Assembly (NCBI GenBank): GCA_045128175.1
Contig: JBGVRF010000113.1
Coordinates: 1-5,980, forward strand
Reading direction: 5' to 3'
From: Scatosoma sp045128175
GTDB taxonomy: Bacteria > Bacillota > Clostridia > Christensenellales > Borkfalkiaceae
DNA length: 5,980 nucleotides
Part shown: one piece after another, positions 1 through 5,551 of the stretch
How the letters are laid out: each line of letters begins with the position of its first letter
Position numbering within the stretch: position 1 is the first letter of the stretch
Position numbers and translations under genes: made by a program
The notes under the pieces: model-generated
Databases searched by the model: none
What the model was told of the DNA's origin: nothing
What the model saw: the letters and a program-made list of their open reading frames with translations, nothing else

Positions 1-987
1 GACCTCCAATACTTTTTCGTAAGGTTTTTCCGTATAGGTAAATTGAAAACGGGGCGGCGTGGGCGGCAGAATGGGCTTTTCGATGAGTTCCATTTTTTCG
101 AGTGCTTTCTTGCGCGATTGCGCCATTTTCGTCGTAGAGGCGCGGACAAGGTTGCGGTCGACGTAGTCCTGCATATGTGCGCGTTCTTCCTGCTGCTTTT
201 CGTATTCCTTTAATAAATGCGCCGTTTTTTCTGCTTTCAAAGTTTTATATTTCGTATAATTGCCTTTAAATACGGACAGTTTTTTATTTTCGATCTCGTA
301 GATCTGAGAAACGATCTTATCGAGAAAATAGCGGTCGTGAGAAACGGTGAGGATCGCGCCCTTGAAGGCTGCGAGATAATCCTCTAACCAAAACAACGTT
401 TTCATGTCGAGATGGTTGGTCGGCTCGTCGAGGATAAGCAATTCGGGCTCTTCGAGGAGGAGTCGACACAGCTTTAAGCGGGTTTTTTCTCCGCCGGACA
501 TGGTGCGGATAGGCTGGTCGTAGATGGATTCGAAGCCCATACCGTTAAGTACGGTGCGGATACGGATCTCGTAATTATAGCTGTCGCGCGCGGCAATGCG
601 GCGATTGAGCGATTCGTATTTCGCAGACAACGCGCGATATTCGCCCGAGCCTTCTTTGGTCGTCGATATTTTTTGCTCGATATCGCGCAAGGAGGTGATG
701 GCGCGGATATCTTCGGCGAAGATCTCCCGCATCTCCTCGAACACGGTGTTTGCCGAATCGTATCCGCCGTTTTGCGCAAGGTAACCGATGCGAATACTGT
801 TCTTCTTAAACAGTACGCCGCTTTCCGGTTCGAGTTCGCCCAGTATCAGGCGGATGAGGGTGGTTTTTCCTTCACCGTTTGCGCCGATAAATCCGACTCT
901 GTCCCCTTCGTTTAAGGAAAAACAGACGTTTTCGAGCAGCGAACCGCCGTTAAAACCGAATTGTAAATTTTCACCGGAAATCAACAT
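1..987 (-). CDS. ABC-F family ATPase, N-terminal part (runs off left edge)
   Basis: The first 329 codons of a soluble twin-cassette ATPase are present; the second cassette continues beyond base 1. In the first cassette I see Walker A GANGEGKTT (residues 35-43), the signature MSGGEKTRLKL (163-173), Walker B LLILDEP followed by TNHLD (183-194) and the switch histidine in SHDR (His217). There are no membrane segments. Residues about 98-145 form the arm insertion between Q-loop and signature, and the charged stretch at about 235-310 fits the inter-cassette linker that reaches the P-site tRNA in characterised ABC-F proteins. The family acts on the ribosome: some members are translation factors and others protect against antibiotics. 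Nothing here decides between these, so resistance should not be assumed. The ATG at 987 is preceded by ACGAGG with a six-base gap. I could not identify a convincing promoter upstream. Confidence 0.95.
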   Translation of the reverse strand, partial: MLISGENLQFGFNGGSLLENVCFSLNEGDRVGFIGANGEGKTTLIRLILGELEPESGVLFKKNSIRIGYLAQNGGYDSANTVFEEMREIFAEDIRAITSLRDIEQKISTTKEGSGEYRALSAKYESLNRRIAARDSYNYEIRIRTVLNGMGFESIYDQPIRTMSGGEKTRLKLCRLLLEEPELLILDEPTNHLDMKTLFWLEDYLAAFKGAILTVSHDRYFLDKIVSQIYEIENKKLSVFKGNYTKYKTLKAEKTAHLLKEYEKQQEERAHMQDYVDRNLVRASTTKMAQSRKKALEKMELIEKPILPPTPPRFQFTYTEKPYEKVLEV

Positions 988-1040
988 AGACGACCTCGTA
1001 TAATCGCATAAACCAAATCGGTTTTACGCAAATTGTGATT

Positions 1041-1172
1041 ATGAACAAAAGGGAAAAAATGATGCGGAAGATCCGCAAGGCGGAAGCGGAACTTATCTAT
1101 GCCACGCCGTCACGCGCGGCAAAGCTGGCGAGCAAGCTCGTCAAATGGAAAGCCACCGTCTTTGATAAATAG
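1041..1172 (+). CDS. possible small basic protein, 43 codons
   Basis: A short open frame on the strand opposite both neighbours, in the spacer between the ABC-F and radical SAM genes. It would encode a lysine- and arginine-rich peptide with an alanine-rich, potentially helical middle (AELIYATPSRAAKLASKLVK) and no membrane segment. The first ATG (1041) has no Shine-Dalgarno. The in-frame ATG at 1059 is preceded by AAAAGGG five bases upstream and would give 37 residues, so it is the more likely start. Codon choice (GCG, CGC, AAG, GTC, CTC) resembles the surrounding genes. A perfect 6-bp hairpin follows the stop by six bases but lacks a T-run. I recognise no family. It may instead be a decayed gene remnant or chance. 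Confidence 0.35.
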   Translation: MNKREKMMRKIRKAEAELIYATPSRAAKLASKLVKWKATVFDK

Positions 1173-1178
1173 GAGCCA

Positions 1179-1193
1179 AGAGGCAATGCCTCT
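1179..1193. repeat. short perfect inverted repeat
   Basis: AGAGGC and GCCTCT form a 6-bp stem with a three-base AAT loop. It lies between the stops of the 43-codon ORF (+) and the radical SAM gene (-), so it could slow transcription from either side. Neither strand has a T-tract after it, so it does not qualify as a standard intrinsic terminator. Confidence 0.4.
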
Positions 1194-1241
1194 GCGCACC
1201 GCAAGAAACTAAGCGCCTTGACTTCTGGGAGGAAGCGTTGC

Positions 1242-2144
1242 TCAATAGTCCCATTCGGGGATATATTTTTCGCCCGAAGAGCCGCGGTCCTGCGCGAAGA
1301 GGTTTTTTATGCCTAATGAAAACGCTGTATCCACCACAGTGTTGTATTCCCGCGCGGTGATCGGGCGCGACAGCTCCGGATATCCTTCGATCGCCCCGAA
1401 AGGGGTGTATTGACTCATTAAGCTGAGGTAAGTCGAGGGAGGCAGGGTTGCGTTGAACCATTTTAAAAGGGCTTTGGAATCGCTTACGCAAAGCGGCATC
1501 ACCAAATGCCGTACGATACAGCCCGACAACATTTTTCCCTCCTCCGTCATTTTTAAGGGCGCGTTTTTCGCCATAAACTCAATCGCGGCGCTTGCCACGT
1601 CGAAATAATCTTCCTTGCCCAGATACCGTTTGGACAGCGCGGGGGAATGGAATTTCATATCGGGAAGCCAAACGTTTACGTATGGCGCGATCAGTTTCAG
1701 CGTTTCGATCTTTTCGTAAGAACCCGTGTTGTAAACGACGGGGATTTTCGGTCGGTATATCTCAAATGCCCGTACCAGGTATGGGATGACGTGCGACGGA
1801 GTCACAAGCGATACGTTGTCTGCGCCCATGTCCTCTAATTGTCTGAAAATGTCCGCAAGCTGCGCGGGCGTGATCTCTTTGCCGCGTTGCGCACGGGATA
1901 CTTCGTAATTTTGGCAAAACGCGCAACGCAGATTGCAGCCCGAGAAAAATACCGTGCCGCTGCCCTTGGAAAAAGAAATACACGGCTCTTCAAAGGGATG
2001 CAGATAAAATTTAGCGATTCGCAGCCCCGAAACGCCGCACGCGCCTATTCCCGTTAAGCGGTTTGCGCCACATTCGACGGGACAGAGCTTGCATTTTTCA
2101 AGCAGACGGTCGTATCCGACAGCGTCGATCGTAATAGTTTCCAT
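1242..2144 (-). CDS. PflX-like radical SAM protein (pyruvate formate-lyase activase homologue)
   Basis: A 300-residue protein of the COG1313/PflX type, related to glycyl-radical activating enzymes but of unknown substrate. The radical SAM cluster motif is C-x3-C-x2-C within SGCNLRCAFCQNY (Cys70, Cys74, Cys77), which should hold a 4Fe-4S cluster that cleaves S-adenosylmethionine. The N-terminus carries the extra cysteine set CKLCPVECGANR plus GACG (Cys18, 21, 25, 36) typical of this subgroup and suggestive of another metal site. NVSLVTPSHVIPYLV (about 109-123) and LSLMSQYTPFG (about 244-254) also match the family. The start at 2144 is chosen because AAAGG lies seven bases upstream; an earlier in-frame ATG at 2210 lies upstream of the promoter. 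The gene is divergent from metK, which makes its cosubstrate. No pyruvate formate-lyase gene is in view. Family confident; reaction unknown. Confidence 0.9.
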   Translation of the reverse strand: METITIDAVGYDRLLEKCKLCPVECGANRLTGIGACGVSGLRIAKFYLHPFEEPCISFSKGSGTVFFSGCNLRCAFCQNYEVSRAQRGKEITPAQLADIFRQLEDMGADNVSLVTPSHVIPYLVRAFEIYRPKIPVVYNTGSYEKIETLKLIAPYVNVWLPDMKFHSPALSKRYLGKEDYFDVASAAIEFMAKNAPLKMTEEGKMLSGCIVRHLVMPLCVSDSKALLKWFNATLPPSTYLSLMSQYTPFGAIEGYPELSRPITAREYNTVVDTAFSLGIKNLFAQDRGSSGEKYIPEWDY

Positions 2145-2162
2145 AAAAACACCTTTCAAATT

Positions 2163-2191
2163 ATTATAACATAAATAATTTTTTTTTGCAA
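2163..2191 (-). promoter_or_regulatory. promoter of the radical SAM gene
   Basis: On the - strand, TTGCAA (2186-2191), a 17-base spacer and TATAAT (2163-2168), with an upstream TG one base before the -10 (extended -10). The start of transcription should fall near 2156, leaving a leader of about 12 bases before the ATG at 2144. The spacer holds a long A-run. Confidence 0.75.
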
Positions 2192-2203
2192 GCGTGTACA
2201 CGC
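2192..2203. promoter_or_regulatory. 12-bp palindrome between divergent promoters (candidate operator)
   Basis: GCGTGTACACGC is a perfect 12-bp palindrome that directly abuts the -35 box of the radical SAM promoter and sits 14 bases upstream of the metK -35. Measured from predicted start sites it is centred near -41.5 for the radical SAM gene and near -54.5 for metK. The -41.5 position is typical of class II activator sites. No regulator is identifiable from the sequence. Confidence 0.45.
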
Positions 2204-2216
2204 CTATCATAATAAC

Positions 2217-2245
2217 TTGACAAGCGGGAAGAAAAAGATTATAAT
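2217..2245 (+). promoter_or_regulatory. metK promoter
   Basis: A perfect consensus housekeeping promoter: TTGACA (2217-2222), exactly 17 bases, TATAAT (2240-2245). Transcription should begin near 2252-2256, giving a leader of about 95 nt before the metK ATG. That is much longer than the predicted leaders of the other promoters in the window. Confidence 0.9.
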
Positions 2246-2254
2246 AATATTCCC

Positions 2255-2346
2255 GAGATAAAGAAGCGATCGGCTTTTTATAAGTGGGAACTTCGTCGCA
2301 AATCCCAGTGGCGGCGATGAACTATGTTAAAAAGAGGATTTTTTAC
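2255..2346 (+). promoter_or_regulatory. metK leader RNA with predicted H-type pseudoknot (candidate cis-regulator)
   Basis: Hand pairing shows a 7-bp A/U-rich hairpin (2261-2267 with 2273-2279, one G-U). It is followed by an H-type pseudoknot: stem 1 UGGGA (2285-2289) with UCCCA (2303-2307), and stem 2 UUCGUCGC (2292-2299) with GCGAUGAA (2314-2321, one G-U). Linkers of 2, 3 and 6 nt are sterically reasonable. The Shine-Dalgarno AAAGAGG (2331-2337) lies just downstream and nine bases before the ATG. AAAUCC (2300-2305) could instead pair with GGAUUU (2336-2341), covering part of that site and breaking stem 1. The conserved SAM-I core is absent, and I do not recognise SAM-II, SAM-III (SMK) or SAM/SAH consensus segments. 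The function, SAM-responsive translation control, is inferred only from metK being downstream. Confidence 0.4.
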
Positions 2347-3510
2347 ATGAAAAAGTTTTTTACCAGCGAAAGCGTTACGGAAGGGCATCCCGATAAGGTT
2401 TGCGACAACGTCTCCGACGGGCTTCTTGACGCGATTTTAACTGTCGACCCCATGGCGAGGGCGGCGATCGAGTGTTCTGCGGCGTATGATACGTTGCTTA
2501 TTATGGGTGAAGTCACAACGACGGCAGACATTGACTATGAAGCGAAAGCGCGCGAAATTATCAAAGAGATCGGTTACGATTTCGGTACGTTTGCGTACGA
2601 CAAGTGCAAGGTTTTGGTGGCGATCCACAAACAATCGCCCGATATTGCGATGGGTGTCAACGCTTCCCTTGAAAAGAAAACGGAAGGCGGCGACGAGGCG
2701 GACCAGCTCGGCGCGGGCGATCAGGGCATGATGTTCGGTTACGCTTGTCGCGAGACCAAAGAACTGATGCCGTTGACCCTTTCCCTTTCCCACCGTTTGG
2801 CGAAACGCCTTACGGACGTGAGAAAGAACGGCACGCTTCCCTATCTTCGTCCCGACGGAAAAACGCAGGTGACGGTGGAATACGTAGATGGCGAAGCGAA
2901 ACGTGTAGATGCGGTGGTCGTTTCCACGCAACACGATGCGTTCGTGTCTCAGGAACAGATTCGCGCGGACATGAAAAAATACGTTATTGACGAGATCATT
3001 CCTGCGCATTTGATGGACAAAAATACAAAAATTTATATCAACCCGACGGGGCGGTTCGAGATCGGCGGTCCGGAAGGGGATAGCGGTTTGACAGGTAGAA
3101 AGATCATCGTAGACACCTACGGCGGCAGGTGCGCGCACGGCGGCGGCGCTTTCTCAGGCAAAGACCCCACGAAGGTGGATAGAAGCGCGGCGTATTATTG
3201 TCGTTATATCGCGAAAAACTTAGTTGCGGCGGGGCTTGCGGATGAGTTGGAAATACAGGTCGCGTATGCGATCGGCGTAGCGAATCCCGTTTCTGTATTC
3301 GTGGATAGTCATGGCACGGGCAAGCTGGACGACGAAAAGCTGGTCGAGATCGTGAAAAAGGAATTTGATCTCCGTCCTTACGCGATCATCCGCGCGCTCG
3401 ATCTGCGAAAACCCGTTTTCAAGAAGACGGCGGCGTACGGTCATTTCGGATATAAGGGCTTTACATGGGAACACACGGACAAGGTGGACGACCTGAAAAA
3501 ATATCTTTGA
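2347..3510 (+). CDS. metK: S-adenosylmethionine synthetase (methionine adenosyltransferase)
   Basis: Full-length cytoplasmic MetK, 387 residues, close to the usual bacterial length. It makes S-adenosylmethionine from ATP and methionine with release of phosphate and diphosphate, supplying methylation, polyamine and radical SAM reactions. Diagnostic segments are TSESVTEGHPDK (residues 6-17, with the catalytic-region His14), GAGDQGMMFGYA (122-133) and the glycine-rich phosphate loop GGGAFSGKDPTKVDRSAAY (265-283). The C-terminus FTWEHTDKVDDLKKYL also fits the family. The ATG at 2347 matches the conserved MetK N-terminus and has AAAGAGG nine bases upstream. Possible earlier in-frame starts at 2284 and 2317 would add residues not found in the family and lie in the structured leader. 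The gene is monocistronic, with a consensus promoter before it and a strong terminator just after it. Confidence 0.98.
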   Translation: MKKFFTSESVTEGHPDKVCDNVSDGLLDAILTVDPMARAAIECSAAYDTLLIMGEVTTTADIDYEAKAREIIKEIGYDFGTFAYDKCKVLVAIHKQSPDIAMGVNASLEKKTEGGDEADQLGAGDQGMMFGYACRETKELMPLTLSLSHRLAKRLTDVRKNGTLPYLRPDGKTQVTVEYVDGEAKRVDAVVVSTQHDAFVSQEQIRADMKKYVIDEIIPAHLMDKNTKIYINPTGRFEIGGPEGDSGLTGRKIIVDTYGGRCAHGGGAFSGKDPTKVDRSAAYYCRYIAKNLVAAGLADELEIQVAYAIGVANPVSVFVDSHGTGKLDDEKLVEIVKKEFDLRPYAIIRALDLRKPVFKKTAAYGHFGYKGFTWEHTDKVDDLKKYL

Positions 3511-3517
3511 TAAAGCA

Positions 3518-3550
3518 GAACCGAGCGTATAACGCTCGGTTCGTTTTTTT
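3518..3550 (+). terminator. metK intrinsic terminator
   Basis: An 11-bp perfect stem (3518-3528 with 3532-3542; arm GAACCGAGCGT) with a three-base ATA loop, followed after one G by seven Ts (3544-3550). It begins seven bases after the metK stop. On the opposite strand the hairpin is followed only by TGCTTTATC, so it should be weak as a stop for the convergent membrane-protein gene. Confidence 0.93.
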
Positions 3551-3636
3551 ATGAAAAATCCGTATGAAAATATTGTTCGCTTAATTTGAATAAAATGCCG
3601 CACCCAGGTATGCGTTCACATACAATATTATCCGTT

Positions 3637-4089
3637 TTACATTGCTCCGTCTTGCGGCTGGATTTTGTTTTCTTTTCTCTTCCGATGGATGCGGATCAAA
3701 GAAAGGATTTCAAAGACGATCGAAGCGAGATATAATACCGTGGCGGAGGCATATACGATCACCCCGATAATACCGAGGGAAAGGAAGATCAGGCAGAAAA
3801 AAGCAAGGGCGGAAAAAATTTTTCCGATAAGCCCCAAAACAGAAAAAATCGGCGCGGCATCCTCCTGCCTTGCGCATACCAACGAACCGATCCCCGCAAC
3901 CAGCAGAAATGCCGCGCAGACAGGTATTCCCATATAGAAAAAGATAAGGACGAATATAAACAAAAATAAGAAAAGGAGCGCATTGATCATCTCCTGCTTC
4001 GTATAGAAGATCATCAAAGCGATCGCCAACACGGCAAGACAAATATCGATGATCCCCGTTGCTATGTAAAATGTGGGTTTGTTTTTCAT
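3637..4089 (-). CDS. hypothetical multi-pass membrane protein
   Basis: A 150-residue, very hydrophobic protein I do not recognise. Hydrophobic segments lie at about residues 7-29, 35-53, 54-73, 91-112 and 113-133, giving four or five membrane passes. The only polar breaks are YTKQEM (29-34) and ARQEDA (73-78). The C-terminal tail starts with a positive cluster, RIHRKRKENK (133-142), which by the positive-inside rule should be cytoplasmic. There is no cleavable signal peptide, catalytic motif or transporter signature. The start at 4089 is chosen because GAAGGAG lies nine bases upstream and a good promoter lies just before it. A longer open frame to 4215 would cross that promoter. It converges with metK and follows asnA, but a terminator separates it from asnA. 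Probably a small lineage-specific integral membrane protein. Confidence 0.8.
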   Translation of the reverse strand: MKNKPTFYIATGIIDICLAVLAIALMIFYTKQEMINALLFLFLFIFVLIFFYMGIPVCAAFLLVAGIGSLVCARQEDAAPIFSVLGLIGKIFSALAFFCLIFLSLGIIGVIVYASATVLYLASIVFEILSLIRIHRKRKENKIQPQDGAM

Positions 4090-4122
4090 AACATTGTTCT
4101 CCTTCGTGTTTGTTGTACTATT

Positions 4123-4151
4123 ATTATAGCACATACAAACGGAAATTGCAA
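4123..4151 (-). promoter_or_regulatory. promoter of the membrane-protein gene
   Basis: On the - strand, TTGCAA (4146-4151), 17 bases, TATAAT (4123-4128), with TGC just before the -10 (extended -10). Predicted transcription starts near 4116, about 27 bases before the ATG. The box pair is identical to that of the radical SAM gene. Confidence 0.75.
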
Positions 4152-4200
4152 TAGAATAGAAAAAATTTTTATAAAATCGAAAAAAATATTTTTTGCCCGT

Positions 4201-4234
4201 AAAAAAGCGGAGCACCGAACCGATCGGAGCTCCG
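4201..4234 (-). terminator. asnA intrinsic terminator
   Basis: CGGAGC (4208-4213) pairs with GCTCCG (4229-4234). After an A-A mismatch, CCGA (4215-4218) pairs with TCGG (4224-4227), leaving a five-base loop. On the - strand the hairpin is followed by C and then six Ts (4206-4201). It lies about 28 bases past the asnA stop. It separates asnA from the membrane-protein gene, whose promoter follows. A shorter T4 on the + side could give weak bidirectional activity. Confidence 0.85.
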
Positions 4235-4261
4235 TTTTCGCTTATAAATAAAGGTAGAAAG

Positions 4262-5269
4262 TCAAAGCAATACGACGCCGTGTTGTTTGCAAACTCGACG
4301 GGTCTCGTCGTCCCATAAGGATACCTGCACTTCGCCGATATGCGCTTTGCCCAAAAGCAGCATTGATAAACGCGATTGTCCGATTCCGCCGCCGACGGTC
4401 AGCGGTAGTTCGCCGTTTAAAAGAGCTTTATGGAAGGGGAGATTCCGTCTTTCTTCCGCACCCGCCTTGGTGAGCTGTTCGTCTAACGCCTGCTCGTCCA
4501 CACGGATCCCCATGGAAGAAATTTCCAGCGCGCAGCCCAGCACGTCGTCCCAGAACAGGATATCGCCGTTCAGCGCCCAGTCGTCGTAGTCGGGCGCGCG
4601 GGAATCGTGTGGTTTTCCCGATCTCAGCTTGTCGCCGATCTGCATGACAAACGCCGTTTTGTGTTCTTTTAAATACGCGTTTTCACGCTCCTTTGCGTTC
4701 AAGTCGGGATACGTATCCTCCAGCTGTTGCGACGTGACGAAGGCGACCGTTCGCGAAAGTTCTACGTCGATCTGCGGATAGCGGCACTTTAAAAAATCCA
4801 GCGTGTCGCAGATCGCGCCGACGATCCCTTGCACGACTTTTTTCAAATATTCGACCGTACGCGTTTCGCGCGTGATGATCTTTTCCCAATCCCATTGATC
4901 AGTGTAGACGGAGTGCAGATTATCCATTTCCTCGTCGCGACGGATGGCGTTCATATCCGTATACAAACCTTCGCCAGCGGAGAAACCGTACGCCGCCAGC
5001 GCCATGCGCTTCCATTTTGCCAAAGAATGTACGACGACGGCGTCCTTGCCCGTCTCTTTCAGATCGAAACGAACGGGGCGCTCCACACCGTTGAGATCGT
5101 CGTTGAGCCCGGTTGTGGGATCGACGAAAAGAGGGGCGGATACCCGCTTTAAATTCAGCGCCAGACACAATCTCTCTTCAAAAGTGCGTTTCAACAATCC
5201 GATTGCCGTTTGCGTATCGTACAAGCTCAGATCGGATACGTATCCGTTTGGGATAAACGTTTTGCTCAT
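4262..5269 (-). CDS. asnA: aspartate--ammonia ligase (ammonia-dependent asparagine synthetase A)
   Basis: A cytoplasmic enzyme that makes asparagine from aspartate, ammonia and ATP through an aspartyl-adenylate. Its fold is related to class II aminoacyl-tRNA synthetases. The 335 residues match the roughly 330-residue family. Visible family blocks are TTGLNDDLNGVERPVRF (52-68), VHSLAKWKRMAL (80-91), YTDMNAIRRDEE (103-114), DNLHSVYTDQWDWE (116-129), RAPDYDDW (224-231) and GGGIGQSRLSMLLLGKAHIG (293-312). The GGGIGQSR block with its arginine corresponds to class II motif 3, which binds ATP. The ATG at 5269 has AGGAGG eleven bases upstream, a slightly long gap but with no better alternative. It has its own promoter and terminator. 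The leader is too short for a T-box, so no tRNA-Asn control is evident. Confidence 0.97.
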   Translation of the reverse strand: MSKTFIPNGYVSDLSLYDTQTAIGLLKRTFEERLCLALNLKRVSAPLFVDPTTGLNDDLNGVERPVRFDLKETGKDAVVVHSLAKWKRMALAAYGFSAGEGLYTDMNAIRRDEEMDNLHSVYTDQWDWEKIITRETRTVEYLKKVVQGIVGAICDTLDFLKCRYPQIDVELSRTVAFVTSQQLEDTYPDLNAKERENAYLKEHKTAFVMQIGDKLRSGKPHDSRAPDYDDWALNGDILFWDDVLGCALEISSMGIRVDEQALDEQLTKAGAEERRNLPFHKALLNGELPLTVGGGIGQSRLSMLLLGKAHIGEVQVSLWDDETRRVCKQHGVVLL

Positions 5270-5301
5270 ATGCCCGCGTTCCTCCTATAAAATAAAAATT
5301 T

Positions 5302-5316
5302 ATGTTATTATAACAT
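5302..5316. repeat. 15-bp inverted repeat covering the asnA -10 box
   Basis: ATGTTAT and ATAACAT flank a single central T, forming a perfect A+T-rich inverted repeat that overlaps the asnA -10 hexamer. It could be a repressor site or simply a by-product of the TATAAT/ATTATA composition. Confidence 0.35.
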
Positions 5317-5336
5317 ATTCGGATAGGGCTTGTCAA
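5307..5336 (-). promoter_or_regulatory. asnA promoter
   Basis: On the - strand, TTGACA (5331-5336), an 18-base spacer and TATAAT (5307-5312), with TGT before the -10 (extended -10). Predicted start near 5300, giving a leader of about 30 bases that contains the AGGAGG site. Confidence 0.85.
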
Positions 5337-5409
5337 CGATAATATAAATCAAAAATATAAAAATAATCGAGAAATCAAATCATATATTATTATTTTTTGT
5401 AAACGAAGC

Positions 5410-5544
5410 ATGGCGAAAAAAATACGGAAAAGGCGTGTGAAGCAACCGAAAAGCGGGTATAAAACAAGTAATAATTTTAAGGAAAGACGGAAAAAGCGTA
5501 AAAAGGGAGACTTTTTTATTGAAAACGGCTTGAAAACGCTTTGA
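5410..5544 (+). CDS. possible 44-codon highly basic ORF
   Basis: An ATG-initiated open frame in the secA upstream region whose product would be about half lysine and arginine in its N-terminal three quarters (for example MAKKIRKRRVKQPK and FKERRKKRKKGDFF). It has no clear Shine-Dalgarno; the nearest purines are GAAGC directly before the ATG. Purine-rich DNA naturally yields Lys/Arg codons, so the bias may be a compositional effect. If real, it would be a small nucleic-acid-binding or ribosome-associated peptide. I recognise no family. Confidence 0.25.
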   Translation: MAKKIRKRRVKQPKSGYKTSNNFKERRKKRKKGDFFIENGLKTL

Positions 5545-5551
5545 ATTTCCG
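5519..5551 (+). repeat. three 11-bp phased repeats before secA
   Basis: TTGAAAACGGC, TTGAAAACGCT and TTGAATTTCCG follow each other with no gap, so TTGAA recurs at 5519, 5530 and 5541. The first two units share nine identical leading bases. The 11-bp period puts them on the same face of the helix. The third unit supplies the proposed -35 box of secA. Confidence 0.45.

Noticed and set aside
988..1040. Promoter for the ABC-F gene
   Set aside because: Candidate boxes (TTGCGT, TATACG) are poor and badly spaced, so none can be called. A weak AAACC/GGTTT hairpin at 1010-1024 is also unconvincing.
1141..1491. 116-codon - strand frame overlapping the radical SAM 3' end
   Set aside because: Out of frame with the conserved protein, low-complexity Arg/Ser composition and no family signal.
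2145..2210. Longer N-terminus for the radical SAM protein starting at 2210
   Set aside because: It would cross the predicted promoter and transcription start. The ATG at 2144 has AAAGG at seven bases.
2284..2346. In-frame upstream starts for metK (GTG 2284, ATG 2317)
   Set aside because: They add residues absent from MetK proteins, lack a good ribosome binding site and overlap the leader structure. The ATG at 2347 has AAAGAGG and the conserved N-terminus.
2255..2346. SAM-I riboswitch before metK
   Set aside because: The roughly 100-120 nt SAM-I core with its conserved GAUGAAA...GGCAACC segment is not present. A lone GAUGAA at 2316-2321 is not enough, and there is no terminator arm.
2437..3138. 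233-codon open frame antisense to metK
   Set aside because: Arg/His-rich shadow translation of metK with no recognisable motif; the metK frame is unambiguous.
3608..3623. Hairpin GTATG/CATAC after the membrane-protein stop
   Set aside because: Only 5 bp and no T-tract on the - strand, so it is not a supported terminator.
4090..4215. 42-residue N-terminal extension of the membrane protein
   Set aside because: It would overlap a strong promoter and part of the asnA terminator. The ATG at 4089 has GAAGGAG.
5500..5516. Terminator-like AAAAAG/CTTTTT inverted repeat
   Set aside because: The stem has a single G-C pair and lies inside a purine-rich stretch, so it is too weak to count.
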